DNA of 46,930 bases from Photorhabdus namnaonensis (lineage in GTDB: Bacteria > Pseudomonadota > Gammaproteobacteria > Enterobacterales > Enterobacteriaceae): positions 1 to 46,930 of the forward strand of contig NZ_LOIC01000060.1 in assembly GCF_001684335.1 (NCBI RefSeq). Direction: 5' to 3'. The notes beneath the pieces are model-generated. The model did no database searches and was not told the origin of the DNA. It saw only the letters and a program-made list of their open reading frames with translations. Every line of letters begins with the position of its first letter. Positions within the stretch are counted from its first letter, which is position 1. Positions 38,752 to 46,930 of the stretch are shown here, one piece after another. The position numbers and the translations under genes are program-made.

Positions 38752-39720
38752 TTAAACCACACCAGCTTGCAGCAGGTCATGCATATGTAATACCCCAAGC
38801 AATTTATTTTCCTCTGCGACCAGTAAAGAGGTGATATGGTGCGACTGCATTAGGTTCAATGCATCAACTGCAAGGGTATGCGGTTTGATACGGATACCAC
38901 CTGTTGTCATAACATCCGAAATTTTGACATTGTACAAATCGACTCCCATATCAAACACTCGCCGTAAGTCACCATCAGTAAAAATACCATCAATATACAT
39001 ATTTTCATCGCAAATGACGGTCATACCTAATTTTTGTCGGGTGATTTCGAGTAGTGCTTCCCGTAAGGACGCATCACGATGAACTTTTGGAATATCATCG
39101 CCTGTATTCATCAAATCACTCACCAGTAACAAAAGTTTGCGTCCAAGAGTGCCGCCTGGATGTGATAGGGCGAAATCTTCAGCGGTAAAGCCGCGTGCCT
39201 GGAGCAATGCAACCGCTAAAGCGTCGCCCATAACCAACGTTGCAGTAGTACTGGTTGTAGGAGCCAAACCTAGAGGACAGGCTTCCTGTGGAACTTTGAT
39301 ACACAGGTGGATATCTGCGGCTTTCCCCATACTACTGTGGTAATTATTAGTCATGCAGATAAGGGGAATTTTTTGGCGTTTTAATGCCGGGATCAGTGAC
39401 AAAATTTCACTGGACTCACCAGAATTTGAGATGGCTAAAACAATATCTTTAGGTGTAATCATGCCGAGGTCGCCGTGGCTGGCTTCTCCCGGATGAACGA
39501 AAAAGGATGGAGTACCGGTGCTGGCGAAAGTCGCAGCAATTTTACACCCAATGTGGCCGGATTTGCCCATCCCCATGATAATCACTTTACCTTCGCAGTT
39601 GAACATCAGTTCACAGGTACGAGCAAAATCTTCATTAATATATTGTACAAGTTCTGCCAATCCATCACGTTCTATGTCTAATACTTTTTTACCCGCTTGC
39701 TGAAAATCAATCTTAGGCAT
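38752..39720 (-). CDS. kdsD: Arabinose-5-phosphate isomerase
   Basis: Makes arabinose-5-phosphate from ribulose-5-phosphate for Kdo synthesis; 322 aa (E. coli 328). An N-terminal SIS domain (G-M-G-K-S-G-H-I-G-C-K, S-N-S-G-E-S-S-E-I) precedes two CBS domains (about residues 205-322, with S-D-L-M-N-T-G-D-D and I-F-T-D-G-D-L-R-R). Active-site residues appear intact. Confidence 0.97.
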   Translation of the reverse strand: MPKIDFQQAGKKVLDIERDGLAELVQYINEDFARTCELMFNCEGKVIIMGMGKSGHIGCKIAATFASTGTPSFFVHPGEASHGDLGMITPKDIVLAISNSGESSEILSLIPALKRQKIPLICMTNNYHSSMGKAADIHLCIKVPQEACPLGLAPTTSTTATLVMGDALAVALLQARGFTAEDFALSHPGGTLGRKLLLLVSDLMNTGDDIPKVHRDASLREALLEITRQKLGMTVICDENMYIDGIFTDGDLRRVFDMGVDLYNVKISDVMTTGGIRIKPHTLAVDALNLMQSHHITSLLVAEENKLLGVLHMHDLLQAGVV

Positions 39721-39743
39721 TTCTTTTTCCTACTTATTTGTGT

Positions 39744-40718
39744 TTATTCAACGCTGTAATCGGAAATAAACAGTATGATAAAATAAGCGATAAAACAGCT
39801 TAATAACAGGACACCTTTAAATCGGTTTAATCGGTGTTTACGACCCAAACAAAATGCAGTAAATATTATGCTGGCTACCATCATTACCCAAAAGTCACGA
39901 CGGAAAGATTCAGGAGAAATAGCTGCTGGTGAGAGTAATGCGGGAAGGCCCAAAACAGTTGATATATTGAATATATTTGAACCTATAATATTTCCGAATG
40001 CAATGTTATCTTCACCTTTGAATGCGGCTGCGATCGAGGTTGCTAATTCTGGCAGGCTGGTACCGACCGCAAGTACAGTAAGCCCGATAACTAATTCACT
40101 AATACCATAAATGCGGGCAATAACAGTTGCATTATCAATAACCATGCGAGTTGCCATAGGTAAAATAAGTAGCCCTAATAGAATCCAAAGTAGGGCAATG
40201 TGTTTATTGCCTTCTACCGGTAATTCGGCGGCCTGTTCCTGCGTGTAAATATCCGTTTCGGCACGGCGTGGTAGAGCAACCATTTTGATCATCAGCAAAA
40301 TATACACTATGGCGGAAGTGAGCAATACCAATCCATCCATCCGGCTGAGATAGTTATCACTCATCAAATAACCACAGAAGGCGGTGAGCAATAGCATCAA
40401 CAGCAGCTCCTGCCGCAAAATATCTGATTTTACTACCATTGGGCGAATAAATGCGGCGGCACCGGTTATCAGTAGCAGATTAGTAATGTTGGAGCCAATA
40501 ACATTACCCACCGCCATATCCGGTTGGCTATCTAGCATGGCAGTAACTGAAACCATTAATTCGGGCAGGGAAGTTCCAATGCCAACAATGGTAATACCAA
40601 TAATAAATGGAGGCAGCCCCAGAGTACGGGCAAAAATTGCAGCGCCATATACTAATCTATCGGAACCATATACCAGTAAAATCAATCCGGTAATTAAAAG
40701 TAAAAAGGTCAGAAGCAT
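39744..40718 (-). CDS. yrbG: Inner-membrane calcium/sodium antiporter YrbG
   Basis: CaCA-family cation exchanger of 324 aa with about ten transmembrane segments in two inverted halves. Each half carries an alpha-repeat: G-I-G-T-S-L-P-E-L near residue 47 and V-G-T-S-L-P-E-L-A-T-S-I near residue 217, with G-N-V-I-G-S-N and G-N-I-I-G-S-N. First gene of the minus-strand cluster and divergent from mlaF across 228 bp. Physiological role unsettled. Confidence 0.95.
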   Translation of the reverse strand: MLLTFLLLITGLILLVYGSDRLVYGAAIFARTLGLPPFIIGITIVGIGTSLPELMVSVTAMLDSQPDMAVGNVIGSNITNLLLITGAAAFIRPMVVKSDILRQELLLMLLLTAFCGYLMSDNYLSRMDGLVLLTSAIVYILLMIKMVALPRRAETDIYTQEQAAELPVEGNKHIALLWILLGLLILPMATRMVIDNATVIARIYGISELVIGLTVLAVGTSLPELATSIAAAFKGEDNIAFGNIIGSNIFNISTVLGLPALLSPAAISPESFRRDFWVMMVASIIFTAFCLGRKHRLNRFKGVLLLSCFIAYFIILFISDYSVE

Positions 40719-40946
40719 GAAGCGTCCTTTGTAAGGTATATTCCGAATTAATGTTAACGCTGGTTGATTTTCTAAACAAAAATTGCCTGCCCAGTGAGAT
40801 GGGATACATTCTGACGGCGGCGAATAGAAAAGTAAAATTTGTCATCACATTAATGGCGAAAATCCCCCAGTTTTTTTGTAGTATATGTGATTAATATGTG
40901 AACCAAATATTAAAGCCAATTTATTAACCGTTAAGGGCTATCAATA

Positions 40947-41750
40947 ATGAACCAACAGACAGCAAATCTCATCGAGATCCGTGGTATGTATTTTACCCGT
41001 GGTAACCGTTCGATTTTTGCTGATATTAATCTAGTTGTGCCTAGAGGGAAAGTCACTGCGATTATGGGGCCTTCTGGGATAGGGAAAACAACACTATTAC
41101 GATTGATTGGCGGTCAGTTACGTCCTGAACGCGGAGAAATCTGGTTTGATGGCGACAATATTCCTGCTTTATCCCGTTCGCGCTTATATGCTGCGCGCAA
41201 GAAGATGAGTATGTTGTTTCAATCCGGGGCATTATTCACTGATCTCAGTGTCTTTGAGAACGTCGCTTTTCCGCTGCGTGAACATACGAACCTGCCTGAG
41301 GAAATTATACAGACTACTGTAATGATGAAATTAGAGGCGGTAGGGTTACGTGGCGCCGCGAATTTGATGCCTTCCGAACTTTCCGGTGGTATGGCAAGAC
41401 GCGCGGCTCTGGCTCGTGCTATTGCACTTGATCCTGATCTGATTATGTTTGATGAACCTTTTGTTGGTCAGGACCCGATTACGATGGGGGTTTTGGTGAA
41501 GTTGATTGATGAACTGAATAAGGCGCTTGGAGTGACTTGTGTGGTGGTTTCCCACGATGTACCGGAAGTTCTGAGCATTGCGGATTACGCTTATATTATC
41601 GCTGAACAACAGATTATTGCTGAGGGGACTGCGCAGCAGTTGCGGTCTAATTCTGATAGACGAGTACGGCAATTTCTTGATGGTATTGCTGACGGGCCGG
41701 TACCTTTCCGTTTCCCGGCCGGGGATTATAAAACTGAGTTATTAGGATAA
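40947..41750 (+). CDS. mlaF: Phospholipid transport ATP-binding protein MlaF
   Basis: ATPase of the MlaFEDB complex that moves phospholipids between inner and outer membranes and maintains lipid asymmetry; 267 aa. Walker [10 protein letters not shown], signature L-S-G-G-M-A-R-R-A, Walker [14 protein letters not shown]. First gene of mlaFEDCB. Confidence 0.98.
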   Translation: MNQQTANLIEIRGMYFTRGNRSIFADINLVVPRGKVTAIMGPSGIGKTTLLRLIGGQLRPERGEIWFDGDNIPALSRSRLYAARKKMSMLFQSGALFTDLSVFENVAFPLREHTNLPEEIIQTTVMMKLEAVGLRGAANLMPSELSGGMARRAALARAIALDPDLIMFDEPFVGQDPITMGVLVKLIDELNKALGVTCVVVSHDVPEVLSIADYAYIIAEQQIIAEGTAQQLRSNSDRRVRQFLDGIADGPVPFRFPAGDYKTELLG

Positions 41751-41754
41751 TGGG

Positions 41755-42543
41755 ATGTTAATGTTAACACAGGCGCTGGCGGCACTTGGCCGACGGGCTA
41801 TTGAGGTATTCGCCTCTTTTGGCCGCGCGGGTTTTATGCTTTTCCGCGCGATAATTGGCAGGCCAGAACCCGCCAAACAATGGCCGTTACTCCGACAGCA
41901 ACTTTACAGCGTGGGTGTTCGGTCATTGTTGATTATTATCGTTTCAGGGCTGTTTATTGGCATGGTGCTTGGCCTACAGGGGTATCTGGTACTGACGACA
42001 TACAGCGCAGAAGCCAGTCTTGGTATGATGGTGGCGATATCTCTGTTGCGTGAATTGGGGCCGGTGGTCACGGCACTGTTGTTTGCAGGCCGTGCCGGAT
42101 CAGCCTTGACCGCGGAAATCGGTTTGATGAAAGCCACGGAACAAATTTCCAGCCTGGAGATGATGGCGGTAGATCCATTACGACGAGTGATAGCGCCCCG
42201 TTTCTGGGCGGGGTTTATCAGTATGCCGCTATTATCCTTGATTTTTGTGGCGGTAGGCATTTGGGGAGGTGCGATAGTTGGTGTTGATTGGAAGGGGATT
42301 GACAGTGGCTTCTTCTGGTCTTCAATGCAGTCTGCTATCGAGTGGCGGAAAGATTTGCTGAATTGTTTTATTAAAAGTGTCGTTTTCGCTATTACTGTGA
42401 CCTGGATAGCTCTATTCAATGGTTATGACGCGATCCCTACTTCGGAAGGGATCAGCCGAGCGACGACCAGAACGGTGGTTCACGCGTCGTTAACAGTTTT
42501 AGGTTTGGATTTTGTGCTGACAGCACTCATGTTCGGGAACTAA
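41755..42543 (+). CDS. mlaE: Phospholipid transport permease MlaE
   Basis: Permease of the Mla complex, 262 aa, with five or six membrane segments and the conserved [11 protein letters not shown] and L-R-E-L-G-P-V blocks. ATGs at 41755 and 41761 both have a possible ribosome site; the second aligns better with the E. coli start, so two residues are uncertain. Four bases after mlaF. Confidence 0.97.
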   Translation: MLMLTQALAALGRRAIEVFASFGRAGFMLFRAIIGRPEPAKQWPLLRQQLYSVGVRSLLIIIVSGLFIGMVLGLQGYLVLTTYSAEASLGMMVAISLLRELGPVVTALLFAGRAGSALTAEIGLMKATEQISSLEMMAVDPLRRVIAPRFWAGFISMPLLSLIFVAVGIWGGAIVGVDWKGIDSGFFWSSMQSAIEWRKDLLNCFIKSVVFAITVTWIALFNGYDAIPTSEGISRATTRTVVHASLTVLGLDFVLTALMFGN

Positions 42544-42547
42544 GTCA

Positions 42548-43054
42548 ATGCAAAGCAAGAAAAGTGAAATTTGGGTTGGATTTTTTGTCTTGATTGCACT
42601 GGCTGCAATCATCTTTTTATGCCTAAAAGTGGCAGACATTAAATCGGTAGGCAACCAGCCAACTTACCGTTTGTACGCAACTTTTGACAATATCGGTGGT
42701 CTGAAAGTGCGCTCACCGGTAAAAATTGGGGGGGTGGTGATTGGCCGAGTTGCAAATATCTCTCTTGATGAAAAAACTTATACGCCGCAAGTGGCTCTGG
42801 ATATTATGAAGCAGTATGACCATATCCCTGATACCAGCTCTCTTTCCATCCGTACTTCTGGCCTATTAGGTGAACAATATATTGCCCTGAATATAGGGTT
42901 TGAAGATCCCGATATGGACACCCGTATTCTGAAAGAGGGTGATCGCGTACAGGATACCAAATCAGCAATGGTACTTGAGGATCTTATCGGCCAGTTCTTG
43001 TATAAGAGTGGCGATAATGCCCAAAGTGGGGCAGAACATACGCCGACACCTTAG
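42548..43054 (+). CDS. mlaD: Phospholipid transport substrate-binding protein MlaD
   Basis: MCE-domain protein of 168 aa (E. coli 183), forming the hexameric ring above MlaE. One N-terminal membrane segment (about residues 7-26) is followed by the MCE domain (Y-A-T-F-D-N-I-G-G-L-K-V-R-S-P-V-K-I-G-G). The C-terminal tail is shorter than in E. coli. Four bases after mlaE. Confidence 0.97.
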   Translation: MQSKKSEIWVGFFVLIALAAIIFLCLKVADIKSVGNQPTYRLYATFDNIGGLKVRSPVKIGGVVIGRVANISLDEKTYTPQVALDIMKQYDHIPDTSSLSIRTSGLLGEQYIALNIGFEDPDMDTRILKEGDRVQDTKSAMVLEDLIGQFLYKSGDNAQSGAEHTPTP

Positions 43055-43087
43055 CCAGCAACTGAATATCATTAAGAGGAACCGATT

Positions 43088-43717
43088 ATGTTGAAGAGAT
43101 TATTAATGGTGGCGCTATTGGTTATTGCGCCATTAGCGAGCGCGGTTGATCAGACGAATCCTTATAAGCTGATGCAGGATGCGGCGGAAAAGACTTTCAC
43201 TCGTTTGAAAAACAGCCAATCACAAATTCGTCAAAATCCAGATTATCTGCGTCAAGTGGTGAAAGAAGAACTACTGCCCTATGTCCACATCAAATATGCC
43301 GGCGCATTGGTTCTGGGGAAATACTATAAAGATACGACTCCAGAGCAGCGCAAGGCTTATTTTGCCGCATTTGAATCTTATCTAGAACAGGCTTATGGGC
43401 AGGCTTTGGCAATGTATCACAATCAAACTTACCAGATTGACACTGAAAAACCGTTGGGGGACAGCGATGTTGTTGCTATTCGTGTCAATATTATTGATCC
43501 GAATGGCCGTCCTCCTGTCCGTCTTGATTTCCAGTGGCGAAAAAACAGCAAAACTGGCGACTGGCAGGCATTCGATATGATTGCTGAAGGCGTTAGTATG
43601 ATTACAACTAAACAGGGTGAATGGGCTTCTATCTTGCGTCAGCAAGGTGTTGAGGGACTGACTAAGCAGCTTAAAATCAGCGCCCGACAGCCAATCACAC
43701 TGGAAGAGAAAAAATAA
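43088..43717 (+). CDS. mlaC: Periplasmic phospholipid-binding protein MlaC
   Basis: Soluble periplasmic shuttle of 209 aa that carries phospholipids between the MlaA-porin complex and MlaFEDB. A signal peptide ends at P-L-A-S-A. The Tol-Ttg2 domain is recognisable from [21 protein letters not shown] site precedes the ATG. Confidence 0.96.
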   Translation: MLKRLLMVALLVIAPLASAVDQTNPYKLMQDAAEKTFTRLKNSQSQIRQNPDYLRQVVKEELLPYVHIKYAGALVLGKYYKDTTPEQRKAYFAAFESYLEQAYGQALAMYHNQTYQIDTEKPLGDSDVVAIRVNIIDPNGRPPVRLDFQWRKNSKTGDWQAFDMIAEGVSMITTKQGEWASILRQQGVEGLTKQLKISARQPITLEEKK

Positions 43718-43718
43718 G

Positions 43719-44012
43719 ATGGGTGAGAGTCTGATCTGGGAAAAAACAGGGCAAACATTGATTCTCAAGGGCGCTTTGGATCGTGATAGTTTGCTTCCTC
43801 TCTGGCAGCAAAAAGAGAAATTATTGGCTGATATTGACAGCATCAATGTGTCAAAACTTGAATATGTGGATTCTACCGGGTTAGCTCTTTTAGTTCGTTT
43901 CAAACATCACATGCAAAAGAGAGGGGATAAATTGCACTTTTCTGGCATTGATGAACGGCTTAACACCCTGATTACGCTCTATGATCTGCAAGAAATGATC
44001 ATTGATAGCTAA
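43719..44012 (+). CDS. mlaB: Phospholipid transport STAS protein MlaB
   Basis: Cytoplasmic STAS-domain protein of 97 aa that binds MlaF and is needed for its assembly and ATPase activity. The S-K-L-E-Y-V-D-S-T-G-L-A-L-L motif is the STAS signature. One base after mlaC; closed by a terminator at 44045. Confidence 0.95.
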   Translation: MGESLIWEKTGQTLILKGALDRDSLLPLWQQKEKLLADIDSINVSKLEYVDSTGLALLVRFKHHMQKRGDKLHFSGIDERLNTLITLYDLQEMIIDS

Positions 44013-44044
44013 CCGATAATCTCATTAATTATCTGTATAATCAG

Positions 44045-44079
44045 CGCCCTTGTAAGCAGAAATGCTACAAGGGCGTTTT
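44045..44079 (+). terminator. Terminator of mlaFEDCB
   Basis: CGCCCTTGTA pairs with the complementary run ending in AAGGGCG at 44075; an inner GCA/TGC stem closes a GAAA loop, and TTTT follows. The mla operon probably ends here, separating it from ibaG-murA. Confidence 0.85.
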
Positions 44080-44145
44080 CATAGTTTAAGAATAAGCAGG
44101 ATTCTATTAGGATAGATGGCTGTCTATTATTTATTTCTAACTACA

Positions 44146-44268
44146 TACCCTATGGATTTCAAGATGCATCGCGGCGGCAAGGGAGCGAATCCCCGGGAGC
44201 ATAGAGAACTATGTGACCGGGGTGAGTGAGTGCAGCCAACAAAGAGGCAACTTGAAAGATGACGGGTA
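44146..44268. repeat. ERIC (intergenic repeat unit)
   Basis: A 123-bp imperfect palindrome with the conserved ERIC core (G-A-A-T-C-C-C-C then CCGGGGTGAG, 44187-44225) and terminal arms TACCC...TTTCAAG and CTTGAAA...GGGTA. It lies 17 bp before the ibaG start, so it would be part of any transcript that starts upstream and could fold into a long hairpin. Confidence 0.88.
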
Positions 44269-44285
44269 CAGAACATTGAGCAATT

Positions 44286-44540
44286 ATGGATACTAATGAG
44301 ATTAAGCAAGTGCTGATGGATAAATTAGCACTGGATGAAGTCATCGTTAACGGAGATGGCAGCCATTTCCAGGTTATTGTGGTTGGTGAAATGTTTGCCG
44401 GCATGAGTCGGGTAAAACAGCAGCAAGCCGTTTATGCGCCTTTAATGGAATACATTGCTGATAATCGCATTCATGCCTTGTCAATTAAAGCCTACACGCC
44501 GGATGATTGGAAACGGGATCGCAAGCTCAACGGTTTTTAA
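44286..44540 (+). CDS. ibaG: BolA family iron-sulfur metabolism protein IbaG
   Basis: BolA-like protein of 84 aa (YrbA) that binds monothiol glutaredoxin with an iron-sulfur cluster and responds to acid stress. The [13 protein letters not shown] block and C-terminal [13 protein letters not shown] are typical. It lies just after an ERIC element and 51 bp before murA, its usual neighbour. Confidence 0.95.
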   Translation: MDTNEIKQVLMDKLALDEVIVNGDGSHFQVIVVGEMFAGMSRVKQQQAVYAPLMEYIADNRIHALSIKAYTPDDWKRDRKLNGF

Positions 44541-44576
44541 TATTGTTTGCCTCGCCGCGAACAGCAAATTATATAA

Positions 44577-45851
<1,275 letters not shown>

Positions 45852-45882
45852 ACTTACTGTGGTATGCACCACGGTAGATCAT

Positions 45883-45922
45883 AAGAAGGCCGGAAGATCA
45901 CTTAGGATCTTCCGGCCTTCTT
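45883..45922. terminator. Bidirectional terminator between murA and the immunity gene
   Basis: A perfect 17-bp stem (45883-45899 with 45906-45922) around a 6-base loop. It lies in the 79-bp gap of two converging genes. The T run is interrupted, but stem strength is high. Confidence 0.8.
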
Positions 45923-45930
45923 AATATGTT

Positions 45931-46368
45931 TTAGGATAAATTAGAGAACCCAAAATCTATATATCCCTCAGAGCTAATAACAAAGCACCATTTTTTATTT
46001 TCATCAAAAAAATAATGATGTTGTGGCACATTATTAATAACAAGCAAAGAAATAGCATGGAATTGCTCTGGATTCATAGCGATTGCAAAGTCTAAAGATG
46101 AATCATTTATATAATAAATCGTTTTACTGCCAGATATAACCTTGTTAATAGAATGATCTTCAACAAATTTATTCATTAATAGTTCCAAATCATCATCTTT
46201 CGTATATAAACAACTTTGATGATTATTGGTTTTTGACCAATCTATCTTAGAGCCTTTCCATTCAAAAGAATCTGATAAAGAGTCGGCTATTTCTTCCCAA
46301 TCATCTATTATTACTGGAGGATTAGGTTGTTGATTGATTTCATTTCTAATTTCTTCATCAAGAGTCAT
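45931..46368 (-). CDS. Predicted immunity protein for the Rhs toxin tip
   Basis: Acidic cytoplasmic protein of 145 aa that I cannot place in a named family. It has no signal peptide. Position decides the call: its ATG overlaps the Rhs stop by 4 bp (ATGA), it is AT-rich like the toxin tip, and Rhs tips are regularly followed by their cognate immunity gene. GGAGAGG precedes the ATG at 46368; a GTG four codons earlier is the alternative. Visible features are aromatic-rich strands (H-H-Y-F-F-D-E-N-K-K-W-C-F-V-I) near the C-terminus. Ends 9 bp after the shared terminator. Confidence 0.7.
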   Translation of the reverse strand: MTLDEEIRNEINQQPNPPVIIDDWEEIADSLSDSFEWKGSKIDWSKTNNHQSCLYTKDDDLELLMNKFVEDHSINKVISGSKTIYYINDSSLDFAIAMNPEQFHAISLLVINNVPQHHYFFDENKKWCFVISSEGYIDFGFSNLS

Positions 46369-46930
46369 GAGCCTCTCCACGGTTTTGATGGAAGATCAAA
46401 TAGCTTTTGCAGCTTAGTGACTGTTTTCTCAGTAGCATCAAAAAGGAAATGTTCACCTTTTTCTTTTCCACTAAAGACATTAATATGAGCCCCGCTTCTT
46501 TCATCATATTCAATTCTAAAACCTGTTTTTCCATCAGCGGTAGTCATTCCGACAGGCTGGTTCTTTGTAGAACCAAACTTACCAGTGTTCACTTTCTCTG
46601 CTTTAAATTCTCTATCTGTAAGCCAATTTAATGCCTTATTTCTAGCTTGCTCAAACGAGTTTCTAACTGCTGGACAGCCAGCAAGACCCAGAGGGTCGAT
46701 CCAACCCGTCGGATTATGCACGTAACTGTAAGGATTTACTCCTCCTGCTAACCCCAAAGGGTCAGGGCTGAGGTAGCACGCTGCTTCCGGCAAATAATAG
46801 CGGTGCCGATTGTAGCAAAGCCCTGATTCCTCATCAAAAAGTTGCCCGGCGAATCGGAGGCCCGGGTCCAGTGGCGGGTTTTCACCCAGCCCGCCCAGCC
46901 GCAGCCCGTACAGGGACTGCTTCGGCCGCC
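46365..46930 (-). CDS. Rhs polymorphic toxin, C-terminal part (gene continues past window)
   Basis: The frame is open to the window end and carries the canonical Rhs core end: L-R-F-A-G-Q-L-F-D-E-E-S-G-L, Y-N-R-H-R-Y-Y, Y-L-S-P-D-P-L-G-L-A-G-G and the closing G-W-I-D-P-L-G-L-A-G (about 46677). Rhs proteins are large shells delivered by type VI or other secretion and release a C-terminal toxin. The last 103 residues are the tip, of unrecognised family, with K-P-V-like N-Q-P-V-G-M-T-T-A-D-G-K-T-G-F-R and S-G-A-H-I-N-V-F-S-G-K-E-K-G; a nuclease is possible but unproven. The core is GC-rich and the tip AT-rich, the usual mark of tip exchange. Confidence 0.88.
   Translation of the reverse strand, partial: RPKQSLYGLRLGGLGENPPLDPGLRFAGQLFDEESGLCYNRHRYYLPEAACYLSPDPLGLAGGVNPYSYVHNPTGWIDPLGLAGCPAVRNSFEQARNKALNWLTDREFKAEKVNTGKFGSTKNQPVGMTTADGKTGFRIEYDERSGAHINVFSGKEKGEHFLFDATEKTVTKLQKLFDLPSKPWRGS

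Noticed and set aside
41904-42419. 171-codon minus-strand frame inside mlaE
   Set aside because: Antisense shadow of a conserved membrane protein; no recognisable domain.
43382-43903. 173-codon minus-strand frame across mlaC and mlaB
   Set aside because: It crosses two well-supported genes and has no ribosome site or family.
44127-44404. Small minus-strand frames over the ERIC element
   Set aside because: ERIC sequence commonly gives spurious open frames; no protein features seen.

Overview
The window reads as a chromosomal segment of an insect-pathogenic enterobacterium, almost certainly Photorhabdus (Morganellaceae). The grounds are PirA/PirB-type binary toxin genes at the left edge, enterobacterial housekeeping genes whose proteins align closely with the E. 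coli versions I know, an ERIC element, moderate-to-low GC, and an Rhs toxin/immunity pair at the right edge. Species assignment is inference; no database was searched.

Layout: (1) 1-1774 holds the pirAB toxin pair, pirA being open at the window edge, closed by a terminator. (2) 1817-3859 is a divergent AraC-type regulator and MFS exporter. (3) 3992-8144, minus strand, carries yhdT-panF-prmA and dusB-fis. (4) 8160-13955 is an accessory island inserted between yhdT and accC, which are neighbours in E. coli. It carries a type II toxin-antitoxin pair, a tnpB 3' remnant, a GC-rich pair made of a cytosine/guanine-deaminase-like enzyme and a CynR-like regulator, a small hypothetical gene, a second MFS exporter and about 1 kb of T-rich non-coding DNA. 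Copies of a 79-bp repeat (82% identical, direct orientation) lie at both ends. (5) 13956-17456, minus strand, is aroQ-accB-accC preceded by acuI. (6) 17457-18116 is non-coding where E. coli has csrD. (7) 18117-32099 is a mainly plus-strand set: mreBCD-maf-rng-yhdP-nit-tldD, a barnase/barstar-like pair, darP on the minus strand, then pmbA/tldE. (8) 32153-40718, minus strand, runs rnk, npr-rapZ-ptsN-hpf-rpoN-lptB-lptA-lptC-kdsC-kdsD-yrbG. (9) 40947-45851, plus strand, is mlaFEDCB, an ERIC element, ibaG and murA. (10) 45931 to the end, minus strand, is an Rhs C-terminus with a swapped toxin tip and its immunity gene.

The core genes form a coherent envelope and growth set: cell shape (MreBCD), LPS transport and Kdo synthesis (LptABC, KdsCD), phospholipid transport (MlaFEDCB, YhdP), peptidoglycan precursor synthesis (MurA), fatty-acid initiation (AccBC), pantothenate uptake (PanF), nitrogen-PTS and sigma-54 (Npr, PtsN, RapZ, RpoN), and ribosome or tRNA functions (DusB, PrmA, DarP, Hpf, RNase G). 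The accessory genes are mostly toxins with partners: PirAB, a RelE/ParE-type module, a barnase/barstar-like pair and an Rhs tip with its immunity protein. TldD and TldE, which work together, are encoded within 1.6 kb of each other, with the barnase/barstar-like pair and darP between them.
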